Assembly: GCA_025964935.1 (NCBI GenBank)
Contig: JAOPXW010000070.1
Coordinates: 1 to 12,022, forward strand
Length of the DNA: 12,022 bases
Origin: Friedmanniella sp.
GTDB lineage: Bacteria; Actinomycetota; Actinomycetes; Propionibacteriales; Propionibacteriaceae
Direction of reading: 5' to 3'
The stretch's first letter is position 1, and each line of letters opens with the position of its first letter. This document shows positions 6,544 to 12,022 of the stretch, one piece after another. Both the position numbers and the translations under genes were made by a program. Below the pieces are notes generated by a model, which was not told the DNA's origin, ran no database searches, and was given only the letters and a program-made list of their open reading frames with translations.

Positions 6544-7845
6544 ATGGCTTCGGAAAACTCGACCTCGGTCTTCGTGTCCCGCATCAGAGGCCTGCCGGTG
6601 CTCGACGGGAACGGCGACCTCGTCGGCAAGGTGCGCGACGTGGTCATCCAGCGTCGGGTGGCCGGCCGGGCCCCGCGGGTCAAGGGACTCGTGGTCGAGC
6701 TGTTCGCCCGGCACCGGGCCTTCATCGAGATGGTCCGGGTCAAGAACGTCGACGGCGCCCAGGTCATCATCTCCGGCATGGTCAACACCCGCCGCTTCGA
6801 GCGCCGGGAGTCCGAGATGCTGGTCTTCGACGACCTGTTCGACCTGACCGTCGAGCGGGTCGACCAGGCCGAGTCCGCCGTCATCTTCGACGTCTCGATG
6901 CGACCCGTACGGTCCCACGACTGGGAGCTGTCGCAGGTCGCGCTCCGCCCGGTCGGCACCCGGAAGTCCTTCGGCCGGCGCGGCCACATCACCATCGTCG
7001 ACTGGTCCATGCTGAAGGTGCTCGGCGCCGACCAGGGCCAGGGCACCGACCAGCTCATCGCCGAGATGGAGGACATGAAGGCGGCCGACGTCGCCCGCGA
7101 GCTGCACGACATGTCCCCGGAGCGGCGGGCCGAGGTCGCCCTGGCCCTGGACGACGGCAAGCTCGCCGACGCCCTGGAGGAGCTGCCCGAGGACGAGCAG
7201 GTCCAGCTGATCCAGGAGCTGCCCACAGACCGGGCCGCGGACGTGCTGGAGGAGATGGACGCCGACGACGCCGCCGACCTGATCGCGGAGCTGCCGCCCG
7301 AGCTCGCCGAGGTGCTGCTGAGCCGGATGCAGCCCGACGAGGCCCGCGACGTCCGGCGGCTGCTGAACTACGAGGAGTTCACCGCCGGCGGCATGATGAC
7401 CCCCGAGCCGGTGATCCTGCCCCCGGACGCGACCGTCGCCGACGCCCTGGCCCGCATCCGGGACGCGGAGCTGACCCCGGCCCTGGCCTGCATGATCTAC
7501 GTCGCACGGTCTCCCCTGGAGACCCCCACCGGCCGGTTCGTGGGCGCCGTGCACTTCCAGCGGCTGCTGCGAGAACCCCCCTCGACCCTGGTGTCGGCGC
7601 TGGTCGACAGCGACCTCGAGCCGCTCACCGACAGTGCGAACCTGCACACGGTCAGCCGCTACTTCGCCACCTACAACCTGGTCAACGCCCCGGTGGTGGA
7701 CAGCACCCACCGGCTGATCGGGGCCGTGACCGTCGACGACGTGCTCGACCACGTGCTGCCCGAGGACTGGCGCGGCACCCAGCTCGACTCCATGTCCGAC
7801 GACGAGCCCTCTGCGACCGCCCGGGGGCGGGTGAACCGTGGCTAG
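6544..7845 (+). CDS. Soluble PRC-barrel/MgtE_N/CBS-domain protein lacking the MgtE channel
   Basis: Predicted cytosolic Mg2+ sensor or regulator of 433 residues. Residues about 8-65 resemble a PRC-barrel (VSRIRGLPVLDGNGDLVGKVRDVV), with a second PRC-like segment around 115-155. MgtE intracellular N domain follows at about 165-275 as an acidic helical superhelix: repeated short helices such as ADALEELPEDEQ and AADVLEEMDADDAADLIAELP. A CBS pair covers about 282-405 (MMTPEPVILPPDATVADAL; LVNAPVVDSTHRLIGAVTVDDVLDHVL). The protein stops soon afterwards, with neither the plug helix nor the five membrane helices of MgtE, so it is not itself a transporter. Its last 8 nt overlap the DUF1003 membrane protein gene, implying coupled synthesis and a likely partnership. 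Similar actinobacterial proteins (M. tuberculosis Rv1232c, as I recall) sit in the same context. Domains are clear; sensing function is inferred from MgtE. Confidence 0.88.
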   Translation: MASENSTSVFVSRIRGLPVLDGNGDLVGKVRDVVIQRRVAGRAPRVKGLVVELFARHRAFIEMVRVKNVDGAQVIISGMVNTRRFERRESEMLVFDDLFDLTVERVDQAESAVIFDVSMRPVRSHDWELSQVALRPVGTRKSFGRRGHITIVDWSMLKVLGADQGQGTDQLIAEMEDMKAADVARELHDMSPERRAEVALALDDGKLADALEELPEDEQVQLIQELPTDRAADVLEEMDADDAADLIAELPPELAEVLLSRMQPDEARDVRRLLNYEEFTAGGMMTPEPVILPPDATVADALARIRDAELTPALACMIYVARSPLETPTGRFVGAVHFQRLLREPPSTLVSALVDSDLEPLTDSANLHTVSRYFATYNLVNAPVVDSTHRLIGAVTVDDVLDHVLPEDWRGTQLDSMSDDEPSATARGRVNRG

Positions 7846-8356
7846 GGCCGAGCAGAACGAGCGCCTGAACATCCCGGGGCGGCAGAAGCGCTCCGTGCTG
7901 CCCTCCTTCCGCGTCGACCGGGACGCGTTCGGCCAGTTCGCCGAGGGATTCGCACGGTTGATGGGCACGGCCAAGTTCCTGGCCGGGATGACCGTCGTGA
8001 TCGTGGTCTGGGTGCTCTGGAACCTGCCGTACGGGCCGCCGCGGCCGCAGTTCGACACCTACCCGTTCATCTTCTTGACCCTGGTGCTGTCCCTGCAGGC
8101 GTCCTACGCCGCACCCCTGATCCTGCTGGCCCAGAACCGGACGGAGTCCCGGGACCGGGTCGGTCTGGACGCCGACCGCGCCCAGGCCGCGCAGAGCCGG
8201 GCCGACATGGACTTCCTCGCCCGCGAGATCGCCAGCGTGCGGATGTCGGTCGGCGAGCTGGCCACCCGGGACTACCTGCGCTCGGAGCTGCGGTCGGAGC
8301 TGCGCGCCATCCTCGCCGAGCTCGACGAGGACGAGAGCCGCCGCAGCGGGGCCTGA
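7838..8356 (+). CDS. DUF1003 family membrane protein
   Basis: Small membrane protein of 172 residues and unknown activity. A basic cytosolic N-terminus leads into two membrane helices, about 42-62 (FLAGMTVVIVVWVLWNLPYG) and 73-95 (TYPFIFLTLVLSLQASYAAP). These are followed by the DUF1003 hallmark ILLAQNR...RDR and a helical, charged cytosolic tail (about 105-172), probably coiled coil, ending in EDESRRSGA. The GTG start at 7838 overlaps the preceding gene by 8 nt. The weak G-rich upstream sequence suggests translation depends on ribosomes finishing that gene. Pairing with an MgtE_N-CBS gene suggests a role in cation or membrane homeostasis, but no function is established. Confidence 0.9.
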   Translation: MARAEQNERLNIPGRQKRSVLPSFRVDRDAFGQFAEGFARLMGTAKFLAGMTVVIVVWVLWNLPYGPPRPQFDTYPFIFLTLVLSLQASYAAPLILLAQNRTESRDRVGLDADRAQAAQSRADMDFLAREIASVRMSVGELATRDYLRSELRSELRAILAELDEDESRRSGA

Positions 8357-8366
8357 ACCCGGTTGG

Positions 8367-8372
8367 TAGACA
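8367..8372 (+). promoter_or_regulatory. Possible -10 hexamer for a leaderless tenA transcript
   Basis: TAGACA resembles the actinobacterial TAGACT/TANNNT -10 but has A at the last position. It lies 8 nt before the GTG at 8381. It favours that GTG over the ATG at 8372, which overlaps the hexamer. Weak. Confidence 0.35.
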
Positions 8373-8380
8373 TGGGGCCC

Positions 8381-9052
8381 GTGCCCACCCCCACCTTCAC
8401 CCAGGACCTCTGGGCCGCCGGCGCGGCCACCTACGACCAGATCCTGGTGCACCCGTTCCTGAGCGGCCTCGCCGACGGTTCCCTGCCGCGGGAGTGCTTC
8501 GCCTACTACCTGGCCCAGGACAGCCATTACCTGCTCGCGTACGCCCGGGCCCTGTCGCTGGTCTCGGCCCGCGCGAGCACCGAGGACGCCGTACGCCTGT
8601 TCGCCGAGCACGCCTCGGGGGCGATCGCGGTGGAGCAGGACCTGCACGCGCGGCTGCTCGGCGAGCTGGGCCTGGAGCCCGGCGAGGTGCAGCGGACGCC
8701 GGTCGGACCGACGACCGCGGCCTACTCCTCCTACCTGCTGGCCACCGCGGCCACCGGCTCGTACGCCGAGGCGGTGGCCGCGGTGCTCCCCTGCTACTGG
8801 GTCTACCGCGACGTGGGCAAGGAGCTGGCGGCCCGCTCCTCCCCCGACCCGGCGTACGCGACCTGGATCGCCACCTACGGCAGCGGTGAGTTCGACGTGA
8901 TCGTGGCCGACGTCCTCGCCGTCACCGACGCGCTGGGCGCCGAGCTCGGCGAGGCGGAGAGACGTCGCTGCCTGGCCCACTTCGCCACCGCCACCCGCTA
9001 CGAGTGGATGTTCTGGGACGCGGCCTACCGGCGGCTCCAGTGGCCGGTGTGA
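8381..9052 (+). CDS. tenA: TenA family aminopyrimidine aminohydrolase (thiaminase II)
   Basis: Salvages thiamin degradation products by hydrolysing the 4-amino group of aminomethyl- or formylamino-pyrimidines to give HMP for thiamin synthesis (EC 3.5.99.2). The 223-residue all-helical protein matches TenA closely. Asp47 in AQDSHYL, catalytic Cys138 in LPCYWVY and Glu208 in RYEWMFW correspond to B. subtilis Asp44, Cys135 and Glu205 with a constant +3 offset. Tyr50, Tyr115 and Tyr166 also fit. It therefore belongs to the Cys-type (TenA_C) group and should be active. GTG at 8381 is chosen because of the -10-like TAGACA just upstream; ATG at 8372 would add three residues. It follows the DUF1003 gene by 24 nt. 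No other thi gene and no TPP riboswitch (no CUGAGA box) is visible, so control probably differs from the thi regulon. Confidence 0.92.
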   Translation: MPTPTFTQDLWAAGAATYDQILVHPFLSGLADGSLPRECFAYYLAQDSHYLLAYARALSLVSARASTEDAVRLFAEHASGAIAVEQDLHARLLGELGLEPGEVQRTPVGPTTAAYSSYLLATAATGSYAEAVAAVLPCYWVYRDVGKELAARSSPDPAYATWIATYGSGEFDVIVADVLAVTDALGAELGEAERRRCLAHFATATRYEWMFWDAAYRRLQWPV

Positions 9053-9063
9053 GTCCCGAGGCT

Positions 9064-9094
9064 CGTCGGGCGTCCGGCGCCCCGCGACCCGACG
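9064..9094 (+). terminator. Terminator-like inverted repeat after tenA
   Basis: CGTCGGG (9064-9070) and CCCGACG (9088-9094) form a perfect 7-bp stem around a 17-nt GC-rich loop containing the palindrome GGCGCC. It starts 12 nt after the tenA stop and ends before the mrp -10 hexamer. There is no U-tract. It would separate tenA transcription from mrp. Confidence 0.4.
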
Positions 9095-9114
9095 GCGCGG
9101 TTCCGGTCCTCACC

Positions 9115-9120
9115 TAGGCT
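9115..9120 (+). promoter_or_regulatory. -10 hexamer of a predicted leaderless mrp transcript
   Basis: TAGGCT (TANNNT) followed by exactly 6 nt and the ATG at 9127, with no Shine-Dalgarno between. This is the standard arrangement of an actinobacterial leaderless promoter. Confidence 0.55.
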
Positions 9121-9126
9121 GGCCAC

Positions 9127-10317
9127 ATGGACGACCAGCAGACCCCCGGCCGCACCGCAGTGAGCGACCACCCCCTCGTCCCGGCGATCCTGGCGGCCCT
9201 CGCCCGGGTGGACGACCCCGAGATCAAGCGACCGATCACCGAGCTCAAGATGGTCTCCGACGTCCAGGTGGGGACCGACGGGCGCGCCCGGGTCACGGTC
9301 CTGCTGACCGTGGCCGGCTGCCCGATGAAGGAGACCCTGACGCGCGAGGTGACCGGCGCCGTCTCGACGGTTCCCGGGGTCAGCGGGGTCGACGTGACCC
9401 TCGGGGTGATGTCGGACGAGCAGCGGGGCGAGCTGCGACAGCTGCTCAAGGGCGGCCAGGTCGACCGCGAGATCCCCTTCGCCCGACCCGACTCCCTGAC
9501 CCAGGTGATCGCCGTGGCCTCCGGCAAGGGCGGGGTGGGCAAGTCCTCGGTCACGGTCAACCTGGCCATGGCCCTGGCCGCCCGCGGCCGCACCGTCGGG
9601 GTGCTGGACGCCGACATCTACGGCCACTCCGTGCCGGCCATGCTCGGGATCGGCGACGCCCGGCCGACCTCGGTGGAGGACATGATCATGCCCGTCCCCA
9701 CCAACGGGCTCAAGGTCATCTCCATCGGCATGATGAAACCGCGGCGGGACCAGGTGGTCGCGTGGCGCGGCCCCATCCTGGACCGGGCCATCACCCAGAT
9801 GCTGGCCGACGTCTACTGGGGCGACCTGGACTTCCTGCTGCTCGACCTGCCGCCGGGCACCGGCGACGTGGCCATCTCGCTGGGCCAGAAGCTGCCCAAC
9901 GCCGAGGTGCTGGTCGTGACGACCCCGCAGGCGGCGGCCGCCGAGGTGGCCGAGCGGGCCGGGACGATGGCCTCGATGATGAACCAGCGGGTGATCGGGG
10001 TGGTGGAGAACATGTCCTACCTGGCCGTCACCTGCGCCCACTGCGGTCGCGAGGAGCGGCACGAGGTCTTCGGCAGCGGCGGCGGTCCGGACACGTCCCG
10101 GACGCTGACCGCACGGCTGGGCTACGACGTCCCGCTGCTGGCCCAGGTGCCCCTCGATCCGCGGCTGCGGGCCGGCGGCGACGACGGTGTCCCGATCGTC
10201 ACCTCCGACCCGGACGCCCCGGCGGCCCGGGCCCTCAGCGGGCTCGCCGACACCCTGGCCCGGCGCGGGCGGGGTCTGCTGGGCAAGCAGCTGGGGCTGG
10301 CCCCGACAGGACGCTGA
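9127..10317 (+). CDS. mrp: Mrp/NBP35 (ApbC) family Fe-S cluster carrier ATPase
   Basis: Cytoplasmic P-loop ATPase that binds and passes on [4Fe-4S] clusters as a dimer. Of its 396 residues, about 14-95 form the MIP18/DUF59 domain (LARVDDPEIKRPITELKMV; Cys65 in TVAGCPMKET). The deviant Walker A is SGKGGVGKS (132-140), with the second lysine-type signature shared with MinD/ParA. DADIYGHSVP and LLDLPPGTGD are the switch and Walker B segments. Cys303-x-x-Cys306 (TCAHCG) is the bridging cluster ligand pair, and the preceding VVENMSYL is typical of Mrp. The ATG at 9127 is set by the leaderless promoter pattern. It converges with tatB-htrA across 62 bp, an arrangement also found in mycobacteria (Rv1229c opposite Rv1224). 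All key residues are present. Confidence 0.95.
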   Translation: MDDQQTPGRTAVSDHPLVPAILAALARVDDPEIKRPITELKMVSDVQVGTDGRARVTVLLTVAGCPMKETLTREVTGAVSTVPGVSGVDVTLGVMSDEQRGELRQLLKGGQVDREIPFARPDSLTQVIAVASGKGGVGKSSVTVNLAMALAARGRTVGVLDADIYGHSVPAMLGIGDARPTSVEDMIMPVPTNGLKVISIGMMKPRRDQVVAWRGPILDRAITQMLADVYWGDLDFLLLDLPPGTGDVAISLGQKLPNAEVLVVTTPQAAAAEVAERAGTMASMMNQRVIGVVENMSYLAVTCAHCGREERHEVFGSGGGPDTSRTLTARLGYDVPLLAQVPLDPRLRAGGDDGVPIVTSDPDAPAARALSGLADTLARRGRGLLGKQLGLAPTGR

Positions 10318-10354
10318 CCGCCGACCCGTCCACACGCTGACCGCTCGGGCCGCT

Positions 10355-10378
10355 CCGGCCGCCCGGCGACCCGGCCGG
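10355..10378. terminator. Stem-loop between converging mrp and tatB
   Basis: CCGGCCG (10355-10361) pairs with CGGCCGG (10372-10378) around a 10-nt loop in the 62-bp convergent spacer. It could act in both directions. It is GC-only, has no U-tract on either side, and such repeats arise easily at this base composition. Confidence 0.4.
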
Positions 10379-10379
10379 C

Positions 10380-10817
10380 TCAGGTCGCGTCGACGTCGTA
10401 CGGGGTACCGGAGCGGACGGGCGTGGCCGCGGCCATCAGGTCGGCGGGCCCACCGGGACTCTGGTCCTTGACCCCGTCGATGGCCTGCGTCACGTCCTCG
10501 GGGTTGCCCCGGACGGTGGCCCCCACGCCGGCGATCTCCTGCCGGACGTCGGCGATGATCGGCTGCACGTCGTCGAGCAGGTGCTTCTGCACGAAAGCGC
10601 GGGGGTTGAGGTCGCGGAAGTCGAGGTTCTCGAACCCGGGGCCGAGCTCCTTGCTGAGCTGCTCCTGTGCCGTCCCGGCCATCGTGCGGACGTAGTTCAC
10701 GACCTTCGCGGCCTTGCGGGCCAGCTCGGGCAGCTTCTCCGGCCCGAACAGGATCACGGCCACGATGAGCAGCAGCAGGAACTCCGGCCCGTTGATGTCG
10801 AGCAGCATGGGGGTCAT
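10380..10817 (-). CDS. tatB: Sec-independent protein translocase subunit TatB
   Basis: Subunit of the twin-arginine translocase that, with TatC, binds signal peptides of folded exported proteins. The 145-residue product has the TatA/B layout. The short N-terminus carries the conserved Glu (NGPEFLLLLIVAVILFGPEKL), followed by one membrane helix (about 11-24), the FGP hinge (24-26) and an amphipathic helix about 28-50 (KLPELARKAAKVVNYVRTM). A long polar tail follows. Tail length, the FENLDFRDLNPRAFVQKHLLDD segment and the link to htrA mark it as actinobacterial TatB and not TatA. The ATG at 10817 has AAGGAGGG 8 nt upstream; the ATG at 10808 would be too far from it. It lies 4 nt downstream of htrA, forming an operon. 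Confidence 0.93.
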   Translation of the reverse strand: MTPMLLDINGPEFLLLLIVAVILFGPEKLPELARKAAKVVNYVRTMAGTAQEQLSKELGPGFENLDFRDLNPRAFVQKHLLDDVQPIIADVRQEIAGVGATVRGNPEDVTQAIDGVKDQSPGGPADLMAAATPVRSGTPYDVDAT

Positions 10818-10821
10818 CGGC

Positions 10822-12022
10822 TCAGCCCTCCTTGCTGCCCAGGGTGACCCGGGCCTGTTGGTCGTTCGACCCGCGACTGTAGTCCAAGGTGACCGTGCCC
10901 CCGGGTCGACGCGTCCGGATGGCCACGATCAGCTCCTCGGCGGTGTCCACCGGGGCTCCGTCGATGGCGGTGACCACGTCGCCGGCCCGCAGCCCGGCCC
11001 GGTCCGCTGGGCCGCCCGCCTCGACCGTCGCCAGTCGTACGCCGGCGCTGTTCTCGCTGACCGTCGCCCCGATCACGGGGTAGGTGGCCTTGCCCCGGCT
11101 GATCAGCTCCGCGGCGATGACGCTCACCTGGTTGACCGGGATGGCGAAGCCGAGCCCGATGTTGCCGGACTGGGTGGTCTGGGTCCCGCCGAGGGTCAAG
11201 ATGGCGGAGTTGACGCCGATCACCCGCGCGCCCGCGTCGATCAGCGGTCCGCCGGAGTTGCCGGGGTTGATCGGGGCGTCGGTCTGGATGGCGTTGATGT
11301 ACGCCGTGGGGGCGTCCGCGTTCGCCCCGCTGTTGACCACCACGGGCCGGTTGCGGGCCGAGACGATGCCCTGGGTCACGGTCCCGGGCAGACCCAGCGG
11401 GGAGCCGACCGCGATCACCGGCTGCCCGATCTGGCTCGTGTCGGAGTCCCCCAGGGTGAGCGGCTGCAGCTGGGCGCTGGCCCTGACCTTGATCACGGCC
11501 AGGTCGTAGGACGGGCTGCGACCGACCAGGGTGGCGTCCTGCTTGCGTCCGTCGGCGAAGGTCACCCGGATGCGGGAGCCGTCGGCCGCCCCGGCGACGA
11601 CGTGGTTGTTGCTGACGATGTGGCCCTGGTCGTCGACGACGAAGCCCGAGCCGGTGCCGGTCCCCACCGAGATCATCACCGTGCCCGGCAGCACCCGCTT
11701 GGCGATCTCCACCGTGTTGGCCGCCGTGGGTGCGCTCGGTAGCGGCGCGACGCGGGTGGGACGCGGTGCGAGGTACGGCGTCCCGACCGGCGCGGACGCC
11801 GCCGAGGTGTCGCGCTCGGCCAGCCGGAAGCCGCCGTAGCCGGCCGCCCCGCCGACCAGGACGGCGGTCAGGGCCGCCGCGCCGATCGCGCTCCCCACCC
11901 CCCGGCCGCGCCGCCGCTCCGCCGGCTGACCTGCGGTGGGGAAGGCACCCGGAATGGCGGGGCCCACCCCCGGGACGGTCCGCTCCTCGGGGGCCGACCA
12001 GGCCGAGGCCCACGGCTGGAAG
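10822..12022 (-). CDS. htrA: HtrA/DegP-type S1C serine protease with PDZ domain (5' end outside window)
   Basis: Membrane-anchored extracytoplasmic protease and chaperone of envelope stress. The visible 399 codons hold a Pro/Arg-rich cytosolic segment and one membrane helix (SAIGAAALTAVLVGGAAGYGGF). A Ser/Pro/Thr-rich linker follows, then a trypsin-like domain. The triad is intact: His in SNNHVV (codon 11604-11602), Asp in YDLAVIK (11505-11503) and Ser in GNSGGPL (11256-11254). One C-terminal PDZ domain (GVRLATVEAGGPADRAGLRAGDVV...) is present. The frame is open to the right edge (FQPWASAWSAPEERTVPG), so the true start lies beyond; the GTG at 11967 is probably internal. It overlaps the tatB leader. 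In mycobacteria the same pair follows sigE-rseA, which would be expected just outside the window. The type-II topology matches mycobacterial HtrA, not periplasmic DegP. Confidence 0.93.
   Translation of the reverse strand, partial: FQPWASAWSAPEERTVPGVGPAIPGAFPTAGQPAERRRGRGVGSAIGAAALTAVLVGGAAGYGGFRLAERDTSAASAPVGTPYLAPRPTRVAPLPSAPTAANTVEIAKRVLPGTVMISVGTGTGSGFVVDDQGHIVSNNHVVAGAADGSRIRVTFADGRKQDATLVGRSPSYDLAVIKVRASAQLQPLTLGDSDTSQIGQPVIAVGSPLGLPGTVTQGIVSARNRPVVVNSGANADAPTAYINAIQTDAPINPGNSGGPLIDAGARVIGVNSAILTLGGTQTTQSGNIGLGFAIPVNQVSVIAAELISRGKATYPVIGATVSENSAGVRLATVEAGGPADRAGLRAGDVVTAIDGAPVDTAEELIVAIRTRRPGGTVTLDYSRGSNDQQARVTLGSKEG
10826..10833 (-). promoter_or_regulatory. tatB ribosome binding site inside the end of htrA
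   Basis: AAGGAGGG on the - strand is made from the last codons of htrA (Ser-Lys-Glu-Gly-stop) and sits 8 nt before the tatB ATG. It fixes the tatB start and couples the two genes. Confidence 0.75.

Noticed and set aside
8341..8385. TPP riboswitch upstream of tenA
   Set aside because: Only 24 nt separate the genes, and neither the CUGAGA nor the ACCUGA thi-box sequence is present.
9025..10335. 436-codon open frame on the - strand opposite mrp
   Set aside because: Compositionally biased, no domain, and antisense to Mrp, whose motifs are all intact.
1..12022. Phage-defence island, insertion sequence or CRISPR
   Set aside because: No transposase, integrase, nuclease or repeat-spacer pattern. 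Genes are core actinobacterial and base use is uniform throughout.

Overview
The window is chromosomal DNA from a very GC-rich actinobacterium. G or C fills almost every third codon position, GTG starts are frequent, short 4-8 nt gene overlaps occur, and several starts look leaderless. Gene order resembles the mycobacterial sigE-rseA-htrA-tatB / mrp / corA neighbourhood (Mycobacterium tuberculosis Rv1221-Rv1239c, from memory), so this is core actinobacterial chromosome. I see no mobile element, phage gene, CRISPR array, tRNA or rRNA. The exact genus cannot be told from the sequence; a non-mycobacterial actinobacterium such as a member of the Propionibacteriales would fit.

Layout. Left end, + strand: the 3' part of an M24 metallopeptidase (aminopeptidase P type), overlapping by 4 nt a CorA Mg2+/Co2+ channel gene. 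Next, on the - strand: a small two-helix membrane protein of the YflT/GSP17M general-stress type and, upstream of it, a secreted PBP4-type D-Ala-D-Ala carboxypeptidase (S13). Divergent from the carboxypeptidase, after a structured 191-bp spacer, is a short and divergent glucose-6-phosphate dehydrogenase homologue. It converges, across a G-rich spacer, with a tandem VOC (glyoxalase-fold) gene on the - strand.

Middle and right, + strand: a soluble protein with PRC-barrel, MgtE_N and CBS domains but no MgtE membrane channel, overlapping by 8 nt a DUF1003 membrane protein gene. These are followed by a cysteine-type TenA (aminopyrimidine aminohydrolase) and an Mrp/ApbC Fe-S carrier ATPase. Facing them on the - strand is an htrA-tatB operon, with the 5' end of htrA beyond the window.

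Themes. (1) Divalent cation handling: CorA plus the MgtE_N-CBS/DUF1003 pair. (2) Envelope maintenance and stress: HtrA, TatB, the PBP4-type enzyme and the GSP17M-like protein. (3) Cofactor and redox housekeeping: Mrp, TenA and the G6PDH homologue. The items most worth a second look are the translationally coupled MgtE_N-CBS/DUF1003 pair, which resembles a split Mg2+ sensor and membrane partner; the G6PDH homologue, which has changed substrate-phosphate contacts; and a set of -10-like hexamers placed 6-7 nt before start codons, predicting leaderless transcripts.
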